Notes: generated by a model from the sequence alone, not told the origin. Positions 20,550 through 32,121 are shown, counted from the first letter of the stretch. The stretch: 64,000 nucleotides of DNA from Puccinia triticina (GCF_026914185.1 NC_070570.1:4774001-4838000), one strand, 5' to 3'. Translations and numbers: made by a program.

Positions 20550-20574
20550 GCGGCGCAGCCGCCTTGAACTCTAG
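20550..20574 (+). mobile_element. Helitron-like 3' terminus downstream of the gene-fragment mosaic
   Basis: Hairpin GCGGC-GCA-GCCGC (20550-20562), eight bases, CTAG (20571-20574), then T. This is the third copy of the terminus also seen at 999-1026 and 7425-7455. Its position 0.6 kb downstream of the importin/unknown/acyl-CoA-synthetase mosaic fits a Helitron that captured gene pieces. No 5' TC end has been assigned. Confidence 0.5.
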
Positions 20575-21176
20575 TCCTATACCAATATCTGTATAGTAAA
20601 GGCCCATTGTTGGTGGAACCAACGTGAGCAACAAGCCAATGTGGTCTCCACATGTTACAGGAGTGTGCTTCGTGGAACCAATGGGGAAAAGTGACAAACC
20701 CGTTGGTTCCATGGGGAAAATGATGTTCTGTGGAACCAACAAGCTTACCAAGCACTTACCCAGCCGATCCTTGTTGGTTCCACGGATCAACAGCTCCTTG
20801 TTGGATCCACAAACCTGCTTGCAAGGAAGTACCCCCGGTGTGTATGTATGACCCTCCAGCTGTGCCAAAGCAAAAAGCAAAAGTGGGCTGGTTGTTAGAG
20901 TAGTCCAGGAAGGCCCTAATCAAGTGATTAGTGGGCTCCCAGGGAGGGGGTAGGACAAAACTGGATCCCCTGGGGGAGACATCCTCTGGACAAACCCTCC
21001 TTAAATACCTGTCTTCATCAATTCATCCACCAGTTTTTTGACCTCTTGATGACTCAACACAATTTCAATCTTTTTGGACCATCCATCCTTATTGGGACAA
21101 GATTCACCACAACTATTAGCAGCATATTATGGGACATGCCACCCAAGTAGGGTTGGAACCTAGTGGTTCTTTTGGA
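20575..21176. repeat. Cluster of GTGGAACCAAC motifs in both orientations
   Basis: Six copies of GTGGAACCAA or its inverse TTGGTTCCAC (one or two mismatches) lie between 20611 and 20812. Such mixed-orientation short motifs resemble transposase-binding subterminal repeats, but no element ends were found. 20820-21176 shows nothing clear. Confidence 0.4.
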
Positions 21177-21179
21177 AGG

Positions 21180-21229
21180 CACCAGGGGAGAAAGTGTGGC
21201 ACTCTCTAGAGAGTGCCAGACCGTAACTT
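21180..21229 (+). repeat. Left TIR of the 3.69-kb element
   Basis: Exact inverse of 24823-24872, with a 20-bp palindrome in the middle. Identity of the two ends suggests recent mobility compared with the 5.26-kb element. Confidence 0.9.
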
Positions 21230-21899
21230 CCTTCAGCAACCCTGGCTGGTATCAAGCATGCAACATTTGTGCCACATACACAACTTAAGCTTGTGTCAAT
21301 AGTGATGTTATGTTCAACTCAGGCTGATATCATCTTCATCCTAACCTCATGGCAAATTCCATAACTTCACCTCACCCAATGCTCAACTCCAGCTTGACTC
21401 AACCTGGAACACATTCCATGGGTGTTCCAGCTGAGGATCCTGAAATTCATGTGTCCATCAGAAGAGGCCAATCTTGGTCAACTTCACTGTGACCAGGCAG
21501 GCTCAACTGATCAAGCCACAAGGGGACCTCAAGATGTATGCATCTCCTGGTTATCATTTCAGGGTGGTACAATCCAACTTCTCTTTCAGATAGACCCAAA
21601 GTGGGAGGAGGTGGAAGAAACCATAATCATCTCTTACCTGCCTGGCGTGTTGCAAAAATTGTGTTCAGGCCAAACATTGTTCAAATGTGATGGAATGAGC
21701 ATCAATTTTTCAAATTGCCTGACCACTGGAAAAACATGATCCCCTAGGCTCCACAGTTTAACAGTTAATCATCAACAGACCTGAGTAGTGGCTACCTTAT
21801 CCAGGATTGTACCTTAATTTATAAAGTGCGTGGACAAGTGTGGTCTTGGAATCACTATTGTTACCAACCTCATTTGACAGAGTTTTGATGCCAGGGTTG

Positions 21900-22545
21900 T
21901 ACTGGCCATTTGAGGGAGTGTCTCCTCAATGGCCAACACAAACCTGCCATCAAGAGGAATGTGCACTCTGTTTAATGGCAGAGTTGTACCAGCCTTTGAA
22001 GGGAGTGTGTACTCCCTTCAATAGCTGCTACAACCCAGCCAATGAAGGAAGTGTGAATTTCTCCTCATGGATGGTACAGAGGGCTGGTTAATTGGAGGCA
22101 ACCTGCTTATGATGGCTGATTTATACCAGTCATTGATGGGATTGTCAACTCCTCTTGATGGCAATTACAACTTGGACATGAATTTCACCCTCAAATTTGG
22201 GCAAACTTTGGGGTAGAAATGGTTGAACAGGATCTTGTGAAATTTCTGGCCTACTTCACAGGTGGACCTGTAGGATGCACCTAGTGGGAAACTCCCTTTG
22301 ATGGCCAGTTTTTACTGGCCATCAAAGTGATTGTGTCTCCTCAATGGCTGGTACAACCCAGCCATCAAGAGGATTTCCCACTCCCCCACTCCCTTTGATG
22401 GAAGAGTTGCACCAGCCATCAAAGGGGGAGTGTACTCCTTTTGATGGCAGATACAGCCTATCAATCAAAGGGAGTGTGAGATCCCCCCAATGGCTGGTAT
22501 AGCTCAGAAATTGGATGCAGACTCCCTTTAATAGCTGTCTTTTGT
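21900..22545. repeat. Palindrome array with module copy 1 (about 22150-22390)
   Basis: Units such as TTGATGGCAGATACAGCC... and TTTGATGGCCAGTTTTTACTGGCCATCAAA alternate with (G)GGAGTGT spacers. The module includes TTCACCCTCAAATTTGGGC and repeats at about 23555-23790 and 24135-24385. Confidence 0.75.
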
Positions 22546-22695
22546 GAAAATTCACGCCTAGGTGAACAGTACCTTTCTCATAAATTGAGAAAGGTGCTGG
22601 GAGCTAAAACAGCTGCGGCAACAGGTGAGCAAAGTGATCCTGTTCCGCAGTCCAAGCTGCGGCGTGAGGAAGAAAATACTGACTGAATTGTCACA

Positions 22696-23066
22696 ATGAA
22701 TGCAGATACTTCCTCCGCAACACGTAAGCTCAGATCAGTGGTAAATCCCGGTCCTCAGTCACTTAGAGATCAAATCTCAGCCATCACCAAAGGTGAGCAG
22801 CTTTGTCTTTCTTTCTCTATGGACTAACTAGACGTGTGGCTAAAAGCACCGTTCTCATTTCTCTAGACAAAGTTGAAGTAGAACAGACCAAACAAGCTGA
22901 TTTCCCTAACAAAGAAGGAAAGAAAGTCGGTGAGTTGAAATGGTTCTGAGCTAAGCTCAAGAAAAGCAAAAGGCTAAAAAGGAGTTGTGTCGCTGTTATA
23001 GATAATATCACAATCCTCCTTCGTCGCTTTTCCAAAGCAAACGAGAAGGATCAATTTGATCTATAG
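22696..23066 (+). CDS. Small three-exon ORF carried by the transposon (74 aa)
   Basis: Joining 22696-22792, 22867-22929 and 23002-23066 gives 225 nt: ATG, 73 further codons and TAG. Both introns are GT-AG (GTGAGC...CTCTAG and GTGAGT...TTATAG, 74 and 72 nt), the first with CTAAC as a branch-like site. Phases match at both junctions. The product starts MNADTSSATRKLRSVVN and ends RRFSKANEKDQFDL. It is charged, has no signal peptide or membrane segment, and is unknown to me. It may be a captured host gene or a transposon accessory gene. A further intron-like GTGAGC...CCGCAG lies just upstream, so the start could be earlier. Confidence 0.45.
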
Positions 23067-23389
23067 ACTCATCAAGGCAGACCAAGTAAGGAAGACAATG
23101 TCTGTCCACCCAGCCTCACGAGGAAACTAAGCTAACTGGAAATGTTGGAAACAGATCAGCTGCAAAACTCGCACGGTCAAAATCTTGATCAACTGTTTTC
23201 TTATTATTGTTATCATTCGAGTAGAGAGCGGTCAAACGTCTACTCCTAGGTAAATAGCTGTTTAACAGTTTCCCTCATTCTTAACTTAAGTACAGAATAT
23301 TGTAGTTACAAGCAAAGCCTAACATAAGAAATAAATCCTAGTCTTTTGCATTCTTTCATCTTTCACCATACATTGAAGGGAGTTCAAAA

Positions 23390-24390
23390 TTGGTTTGATG
23401 GCTGTTAAAACTTGGCCATCAAAGCCCTTAGATTCAGTGCAGTTAGATGGCTGAGTTGTAACAGACATTGACCAGGATGTGTACTCCCTTTGATGGCCAG
23501 TACAACCTGGCCATCAAAGGGAGTCTACCTCTGATGGCCAAGTTGTACCCACCATCAACTCCTCTTGATGGCGGGTACAACCTGGCCATGAATTTCACCC
23601 TGATGTTTGGGCAAACATCAGGGTGACAATTTTGAGCAGGATCGCCTATGTCACGGATAGACCTGTAGGATGAAACTAGCAGGCAACTCCCTTTGATGGC
23701 CCGGTTTTACTGGCCATCAAAGGGAGGGTGTCTCCTCAATGGCGGGTACAACCCTTCCATCAAGAGAATTTTCCACCCCCCCACTCCCTTTGATGGCAGA
23801 GTTTTACCAGCAAAAAAGGGAGCGTGTACTCCTTTTGATGGCCGCTGCATCCCAGCAACTGAAGGAAGTGTGAACTCCCCGCAATGGCTCGTACAGCGCG
23901 GAAAATCAATGAAGGCAGCCTCCCTTTGATAGCCGGGTTGCACCTTTGATAGCCGGGTTGCACCGGACATCAAAGGAAGTAAAAAATCTGTTTGATGACT
24001 GTTACAACTTGGCCATCAAAGCCCTTTGATGGCTGGGTTTCAACAGCCATCAAACAGGTTGTGTACTCCCTTTGATGGCCAGTGGAACCCAGCAATCAAA
24101 GGGGGTCTGCATCCAGATCAATGGCCAAGTTGTACTTGCCATCAACTCCTCTTGATGGCGGGTACAACCTGGCCATGAATGTCACCCTGATGTTTGGGCA
24201 AACATCAGGGTGACAATGTTGCACAGGATCTTCATGTGAAATTGCTGGCCTATGTCACAGGTGGACATGTAGTATGCAACTAGGGGGCGACTCCCTTTGA
24301 TGGCTGGGCTGTACTGGCCATCAAAGGGGGTGTGTCTCCTCAATGGCCAGTACAGCCATGCCATCAAGAGGATTCCCCAATCCCCTGAAT
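23390..24390. repeat. Palindrome array with module copies 2 and 3
   Basis: Module copies at about 23555-23790 and 24135-24385 share CTCTTGATGGCGGGTACAAC and the perfect hairpin TCACCCTGATGTTTG-GG-CAAACATCAGGGTGA (arms of 15 bp; 23598-23629, 24182-24213). Further TTTGATGGCC palindromes lie between them. Confidence 0.8.
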
Positions 24391-24875
24391 GAGCACCATC
24401 ACCCACTCTCCAGGTCATCATGGCCAAGCAAAAGCTGCAGGAAACCACTAGGAGACAAACAATATGGGTCATAGGGAGAAACCAGATAATCCACATCTGC
24501 TTCCACAAAGCTCATGTGAATAAGGTGGCTGAATATGGTTCATGAGGAAGCCAAAGCAAAATCTTCACAAATCACGCAAATGGCCTGTAATGAGGACAGA
24601 ATCAGACAAGTTTAGGTAAGTATCTGGCAGTCATCATGACTTATCTTCAAATCCAGATGCCTGAAGGATAGAATAAAATCCCAACTGATACTATCAGGAG
24701 TTACAGATGAGTTGCACTGAACTCATCATAGTCTTATACAATAGTTGCTCATAATTTCACCAACAAAGTTGAACACAAGTTACCCACCCACATTGAACTG
24801 ACTTCTGACCAAGTCAAAGATAAAGTTACGGTCTGGCACTCTCTAGAGAGTGCCACACTTTCTCCCCTGGTGAGG

Positions 24876-25987
24876 GGGTTTGGAAAACTCAATTTTAAGC
24901 TTTTTGGAAAGGGGAAGGGATAAACGTGGAAGGGGATAGAAGATCTACAAAGGCAAATAGACAGGGAGAAGAAATGAAAATACTTTTTTATTTTTGCATT
25001 GTTTTTTTAGGATTTGAAGGTTGATGCTGATGGGTTGGAAATGTGGTTGGTTTTTAGTGGTTGAAGTTGAGTTTTTTTTTTTGAATTAGCACTGTGAAGG
25101 CTGTTTTGGTGTTTCCCAAAAAGCAAAACAGCTCACATCTTTCAATCAGGATGTTGTGCACAACAACATATTTATAAGATCAAGGAGTTGAGGTTTGCCC
25201 AAGGATCCATCATCTGGGAAGTATGAGCCTAGAGAAGATGAGCTAGGGTCACTAGAAGAAAGAAATCCTACTTCTTTATTAGACCACAGCAACATTGGGT
25301 GTATGAGTGAATCACCCAGAAGCTGCTGCAAGACAAAATTGAACTTGTGCTGTTGATTATATTGGTCCAACTCATGACTTGCAAAGGGCAGCTCATTCTG
25401 GAAAAACCAGGCAATCTCTGGCATGCTGTCATGCTGAGAGGAAGAACCCGGCTAGGGAAAGACAATTTTGTTGCGGATCCTATGGATCAAGCAGAACGCA
25501 TTGGATTTTCTTGCCACAATGACGGACCAAAAGGGTTGCCACGCCGCTGAAATTCAACACAAGGGCCTTTTTTTTGGATAGACATACTATTTATTCCAGG
25601 ACCCAAAACAAAGAAACAATAGCCAAACATATCTAGAATGAATTCGTGGACTAACTTCCAAAAAATAAGGTGATAAGACCACATAAACATGTCACTAAGA
25701 GGCAGATAACCTCATGGTAGTGCTGTAACTGGACATAACATTGAAAGATAAAACTGACTGGCCATGAAGGGGGAAACATTAAATAGCAAGCCAAATTGGA
25801 TGTGATATTTGTGATAAATGTTGACATGCATACTGTGAATTTCACCAGTTTTTGAGAATATGAGGTAAATAGATATGTAGAATCTGATGTTGTCTAAGGA
25901 AAATTAGTATTCCTTGTTGTTCTTGTTCAAGATGATGTGAGAAACAAGCTGAATATTCAAGAATGGAAATTGCTTGCATTGTTTTCT
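24876..25987. other. A+T-rich intergenic DNA
   Basis: Short open frames on the minus strand (25146-25424, 92 codons) show no motif. The right part probably contains the 3' flank of the minus-strand gene at 25988-28150. Confidence 0.4.
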
Positions 25988-28150
25988 TCAATTTCTTGGA
26001 AGGAATTTCTTTTTTGTTTCCTGAAGTGTTTCTTTATAAAAATCCATGGAGTCTTGGATTACCTGATTCATAAAGAAGGAATCCATGGGATTCATACTTT
26101 TTGAAATAATATCTTGATATTTTCTAGTAAGATTCTCAGCATATCCTTCAATGCATGGAAGAATTTTTTTTGCATGGCTATATCTGCTTTTAGGTCCAGA
26201 TTCCAAAATCCAGTAATCTTTCTTCTGCTTATCGACCTTTTGTAATAAATAAGATTTCATATAACTAGAAATGTTGTTTATTTCTGCCATGAACTCAAAA
26301 ACTGAAGCTGAAAATTCTAGTTTCTCCTTCAAATGATGATTGCTTATTTCTTGATCCTTGATTTCAAAGACATCTTCCCCAATGTGATCATGAAGAAACT
26401 GCAGCATAAAGAATGCTACAATTCTTCTTCCAGGTGTGATTTTTTCCATATTTGTCATAGGATCAGACAGAAAGGAGTTGATTAATATTTGATAGGCTTT
26501 GTCCATTCTTTGGATACATGAATAGTCTTCATATTTTATTTCGCCTCTTTTGAAACTTTGCAATACTTCAATTTGTTTCCAATTGCTGAATTCTCTTACA
26601 CAAGCACTAAATTCAGGAAGATAGAATGACCTTCCTGAATACATGTGAAAGATTGATCTACTAAGAGAAAGATGTGAAAAAATCATCTGCCCCCTTTGGC
26701 TCAAAACTTTGCAATTGTTCCCATTCCAAGATGAAACAAAACTTAGATTTAATCAGTCCAAGAAGAGTATTTGGGGATAAGAAAATTTTCCTGACTCACT
26801 CTCTGTGAAAATGCTAAAATCTGAGAATTCCCCAGTTCCAGGCATTAATTTGCTGCTAGGAAAGCTATACAGTATATCAGTGGTACAAGCAATGTCAACA
26901 GCTCCATGTTTGATTACGTAGTTCATGACCATTGTTGTTGCACATATATCCAGGGTTTCCCAATCGTCAAAGTGATAAACAAAATCTGCTTCTTTGGTCA
27001 TTTTATACTTGAGCATGTAATTAATCACAAGTATTATAATTCTTCTTAGTTCAAATTCTCTTCTGACTCCATCATGTTCGTAATCAATTGTACTGTCAAA
27101 CTTATAAAAAGGTCTAAATTCTTCAAAGCTTAGTAAGTGTTTCATGTATCCAGCAACGAAATTCTGAAGTTCTTCTAAGGTTATTTCCGTCTCATGGGAT
27201 GCAATCTTTGTTTCTGGAAGGTTGGTGGGTTGGTATATCTTGTTCTTTGCAAGGGTTCTGTAGATATTGGCCCTCTGTAATGGGCTCAATCTATTCAAAG
27301 AATGTTCATATGACTCTTCACCAGCTTGCACATCAAAGTAATCACGGCGATAAAAGTGCTTTTTTGGTGAAATTATTTTAATCAGTTTGAGTAGAAACTC
27401 AAATGTTTCTGATATTTTCTCTTTATTCTTCCAGCGAGTTTGTTCAAAATAATAATCAATTTTTGTTTTGACAAAATCACCGTTCCATCTTACCAGGATG
27501 TTGTGAATAAATTGGTAGTCATTTTTGATTGAACTCCCTTGATCTCCTTGATCTTCAATGTATTATTTATAAATCATGTTTAAGTGAGGATTTTTTTGGG
27601 GGGAGATTATGATAAAAAGAAGTAACACTTGTCAGCTCATTGAATCTTAAAAAATGTGCACTAAAAAATGTCAGCTTACCAATTGTAATTTTACCAAATT
27701 GTTTAGAAAATTGCCTGATAGGCTTCAAGCCGTTGGCAATTCTCTTCTCTTCTTCAGTTGAATCAAACACTAAACCTGTACTTCTGAAAGGTCTTGATAT
27801 ACTGCTACTGGTTGCTTCAAAATCCATACTTCTTTGTTTTCATCATCTTTGATTTCATTAAAACCACTGGAAAATGAATCTGTTTTAATTTTTTTGCCTC
27901 TTTCTGAGGTTCTGGATACTGAATTGCTACCAGCCAAGCGACTTTCATTGCTGCCTATTTTATCAGACCCTATTGTAGTTAGTCCAGTAACATCTGGAAT
28001 AGTTATCAGATGTGTAAAGCAACATCAGTTTTTGTGTAGAGGAATAGGGGAGGATCAAAGTAAATTACCTTCCAGCTCCATGCATTGGATTAATTTGCAA
28101 AGAGAAAATATCCACAATCCTTTCTTTTGAAAGACTGAAAGAATCTTCAT
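25988..28150 (-). pseudogene. Lineage-specific gene of unknown function, damaged
   Basis: A minus-strand multi-exon model: exon 28150-28069 (MKILSVFQKKGLWIFSLCK, hydrophobic start), intron GTAATT...TTCCAG, exon 27993-27680, intron GTAAGC...TTGAAG, exon 27552-25988. The long exon codes for over 500 residues, largely helical and charged, with no known domain. Two faults break it: a frameshift near 27830 (before MDFEATSSS) and one in-frame TGA at 26753-26755 after SYPQILFLD, with the frame continuing LNLSFVSSW. The sequence is otherwise well preserved, so loss is recent, or the calls are sequencing errors. A related fragment lies at 32925-33215. A secreted product is possible from the N-terminus but unproven. 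Confidence 0.55.
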
Positions 28151-29867
28151 GGTATAATGGGGTTAGAAAATGAAGCAGTAGTTGAGTCAATAGGGACCAG
28201 AGAGTTATGTGTGGTATTTACTATTTCTTTTTACTTTGGAATAAACAGGGAGAGGGAGCAGAATTATTTGGCTAATGCCACAAAAACAGGCTGAATCTGC
28301 TAGAGGTGATATTCAAAATAAAAGAAGAATTTGCAGAGGTGAACCAGAAAGGAAATGAGAATGGAATGAAAACTCAGGAAAGAAACACGGGAGGAATTTA
28401 AGGCTTATAGATGCACAAAAATTGAGGTGAAACAATGAGATAAAACAAACAGAGAGCCACATCCATGAGCAAGCCTCATTGAAGGGATTCAGGGCTAGGA
28501 AGGATCAATGCTTGTTTTTTTCTGAAATGGCTAGGGTCTGAATGAGGTTGTTTTGTAGCAACTGTAAGCCATACATTTCAAATGAAATATCCACATCAAA
28601 TAAAGTTGAAACAACAAAATGAGCCACACATGGAAAAACTGCCAGATGTGGATAAGGGACAGGCAGGACTGACTATTATTGATTTCTATAATCTTTGAAA
28701 TGGGTGTGTTGGGGTGGGGGCTATGTTGAAAGGGAAGTCCACATGCCATTCTTTGATCCCCACATTCAAGACTGGCAGTAGAATTTGCACTTTGCATGAA
28801 TTTGTTGAGTGGCATTGGCAATGCAAGGTTGTTTGAGATGGTGTTTATCCCTTTGATTCAATGAAACTCCTTTCCCCGTCACAAAATACAGCTTTTGCTA
28901 CTAGTTTTAGAGGACATTGGAAAAGCAGTATGAGACCTTGGTGAGGAAAGTACACAAGAGAGGATTTACCTGTATGATGAAGCTTGGTGCCATGTATGCA
29001 AGCAAAGCCCCTTGGCTATACAACATACTGATTTATCAGATAGGGTCTAGACTGATGATTGCCAATGCTGTAAAAAAATGATAAGCAGAAATTGACCGAT
29101 CCTAAAACCTTAAGCAGTTGTTGGTGGGACACATTCAACAATTTTTGGGGTCTGTCTGGGCTGAACTGTTTGAAAAACTCAGTTTAATGATGGCTTGGTA
29201 CAACATTCTGCAAAGAGGTAGAGAGAAATTGCCAAAAAGTAGCAAAATTGCATGAAAGCCACCTTGTTCTACATTTTCTGTGCTGCTCACTAAATATATA
29301 TTTGTCATTGCCAAGGGTAACCAAGAAAAGAAAGGATAACAAGGAACTTGGAAAGTTTATATTGGGTTCATATACGTTGTTCTTTTTTTCACAGTGACTC
29401 GAGGAAAGAAGAGAGGGAGGAAAGAGACAAGACGCACAAGACAAGAAGAAAAACAAGACCAATGACACAAAAACAAACATAAGATTTTTGTGGGGCAGGA
29501 ACGCTCTGCCGTCAGGACAGGACCGGTCGTGATCAAACATGGAAACACATCACAGCACACACGTCACACCAATACATATATGTGTGTATCTAAGATATAG
29601 GACATATGCCTCGACTTCAGTAAAAATGAATAAAGAACATGTGGGAAGGTGGGGGAGGGGCGGAAAACGCATAGGCTGGGTGAGGTACTACTTCGAGTGT
29701 AAGACTAGAAAAGACGCTCAAAAAGAGAAATGGTACTTCAAAAATATATATAAAAATACTATGAGGGTTAGGGGGTGAGGACAGCAGAGCGATGATGGGC
29801 GATGATAGGGCGGGGAGGGAAATAGAAGAAAAAGAAGTGAGAATAATTAAGTAATGGGACGGGGGGA
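28151..29867. other. Intergenic DNA, probably 3' flank of the cyclin gene at its right end
   Basis: A minus ORF of 96 codons (28531-28821) and one of 118 codons (29184-29540) lack motifs. Nothing supports a gene. 29560-29867 probably includes the cyclin 3' UTR. Confidence 0.4.
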
Positions 29868-32121
29868 TCAATATTCGTCGTCCTCGATTTCGTCGGAAAG
29901 CTCAGGCTGATCGTGATGCAATCCGCGGGGGACGTCGTCATCGAGATCCTCGTCCTCGAGCTCTGCGTCGTCATCCTGCTCGAGGTCGATGTCGTCCTCG
30001 TTGTCGAAGAAGTCCTGGACGCGGCGGGCGGCACGTTGGGCGCCAGCGGCGGTGGCGCGCTTCTTGGCTGTCTTGGAGGAGCTGCTCCATTCCTCGAGCT
30101 TGTCCCATTCGTAGCCCGTCGGGGTCTCGAAGGTGTATCGGTCCACAGCCCAATCACGGACGATCTCGCTCACTCGGAAAAACTGCATCCGCACAAACAC
30201 ATGAGCGTTGGACTGGGAAGGGTAAAAAACGAACGAGACTGACTTTGCGGGTGGCATATTTCTTGAACAGGTTGGCGTGTTCGTTGCCGCCTTCGTAGCT
30301 GGCCTGGATGACAAAGTTGGGGTCCAAGCCCATGCCGAGGTTCTTACACCCGGAGCGGAGGATGTAGTCGAGCATGAACTGGGCAGTCGGCAGGATTTCG
30401 GCCTGGTCGTAGCCGGAGTAGTGGCGCAGATTGGCGTCCCAGGGCCCCCGGCCGAGCAGTTTCCTGGCAAGCCAGATCGACGCCGCCGCCAGGAGAGAGG
30501 GAGGGGTGGCTACGAGCCGGTAGTCGACAATCGAGATCTCCATGAAGTACTGTGTGGAAACTCGTGGTTAGCAGCCAGACACTTCCGCCGTATCTCTATT
30601 GTATGAACAAACCTTGGCAAACGTGCGGCTCTGGATGTCGTAGTTGTCAGCCTTCGATACTCGGCGGAGAAAGTTCAACGGGTTGGGGTAACGGAGGTCC
30701 CATTGGAGCATCTCGAGCATGTAAGTCTCGGCCTTCAGGATCTCGTCGCAGTCGTAGCCGCCATCAGTCATGTACAAGAAGTTGGTCACGCTCGGGCAGA
30801 TCACTTCTTCGTACTTGGAGGCCAGGAAGAGCGCGGTGACGCCGACGAGTTGGAACTTGATCAAAGCAACCGATCGCTTGGTCAGGAAGCGATCCATCAG
30901 ATTGATCGCCAGGTACAGCGTTTCCGGGAGCAGGCGGAACTTCGAGTGCACTTCGATGATCCAGTCCACCAATACGCCGCGCATCTTCCAAGTTAATTCA
31001 ACTTGTCGCTGCATGTATTGCGAGTCAGGAAGTGTTTGCATCTGGAGGGAAAAGATAGCCGGGTAAGTCACAGCCGAACGCGTGGGTATGTGGTAGAAAC
31101 AAGCAGTACTTACCTCCAGTTCCTTCATGTAGTGGTAGATTTCAACAACGTACTCTTTGACCATCAGCGGATCTTCTTCATCGCCCTCGTCAAGGTCTTC
31201 CCAGTCTTGCTCAGCAATCTGCTGCTGGATGTGCGAGAGCTGAGATTTGCCAGCCCGAGTGGCGTCTTTTTTGGAAGGTTTCTGCTTGGCCAAGTTTTGC
31301 TCCGCCAGGTTCTCCTTGCAGATGTCGTCGGGCTCGCTGGTCCGGACTTTCTTGGCAACATGGCCGGCGTCGTAGGGTTCTAGCAGGCCGTTGTCAGTAG
31401 AGGTGGACGCGGCGGCCTTGTGGAGACGTAAAGCGTTGCGCCGGTTAGCTGCTGGTTTGGATGCTGCGGCCTTGCCCTGTCCGGAGGGGCCGGCGAGGTC
31501 GCCCAGGTTGGCGTGTTGCTGGGCGTCGGCGCCTGAAGCTCTGCGTGTGACTGGCCGAGTGGAGGATTCTTTTTTGATCGGCTTGATTGTCCGCTTGACG
31601 GAGACTTCAGCGGGTTTGAGCTCGTCTAGTACCATCATGGGCTTTTTGGCCGCTGCGTTAGAGTTCTTGCGCGTCAGTGGGGCGGCTTTGGTCGTCGGTT
31701 TGGCATTAGCGTTAGATGCTGTAGAAGTCATTTTGACGTTGTTGGTCCGGTCGTCTAAGATCCTCTTGCGGGTATTGGTTGTCGATACGCCCGAAGCTTT
31801 TGAGGTGACGGAGATAGCCTGGCAAAGGTAGTTGAGGTTTGTTAGAGAGTACTTCAGAAAGTACAAGAGGGGAAATACTTACTTTGGTTGAGCCATTGGT
31901 AGCCATCGAGGCCAGATCCTTGCGTGCTCTGAGGACTTTACCAGCAGGCTGGCGGCCGATCAAGTTTGCCCCCGCGTTTTCGTCTTCCTTGCCAGCAGTG
32001 GCCATCGCAACACCGCCTAAGCGAGAGGAGTGTCTTGTGGGAGGCTGAAAACAAATCTAAAAAACTATCAGTCGGGGGAAGAGAAGCCAGCGGGGGGAGT
32101 GTATCGTGGACTAACAGCCAT
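29868..32121 (-). CDS. G2/mitotic B-type cyclin
   Basis: The model joins 32121-32116, 32044-31883, 31818-31114, 31041-30613, 30549-30244 and 30182-29868 (640 aa). Every exon is a multiple of three and each intron is GT-AG. B-type cyclins bind Cdk1 and drive mitotic entry in the nucleus. The N-terminal cyclin box reads MRGVLVDWIIEVH (about residue 311) followed by LPETLYLAINLMDRFL, TALFLASKYEE and EMLQWDLRYPNP. The C-terminal box follows in exons 5-6. The N-terminal half is Lys/Ser/Ala-rich and contains LDDRTN (about residue 77), a possible degenerate destruction box. The acidic C-terminal tail is longer than usual. The first exon would be only ATGGCT. The ATG at 32005 is an alternative start. 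Intact, host-like. Confidence 0.9.

Larger units (their letters stand above)
21180..24872. mobile_element. 3.69-kb non-autonomous CACTA-like element (CACCAGG ends)
   Basis: The 50-bp inverted ends (21180-21229 and 24823-24872) are identical over 50 bp. They start CACCAGGGGAGAAAG and contain the palindrome GGCACTCTCTAGAGAGTGCC. AGG is duplicated at 21177-21179 and 24873-24875. The interior has three copies of a roughly 240-bp module rich in TTTGATGGCC...GGCCATCAAA palindromes, plus a small split ORF (22696-23066). No transposase is seen. It shares ends with 6124-11384. Confidence 0.88.

Noticed and set aside
26753..26755. Programmed stop-codon readthrough or selenocysteine
   Set aside because: A second fault (frameshift near 27830) and a decayed paralogue make simple gene loss more likely, and no structural signal is seen after the stop.
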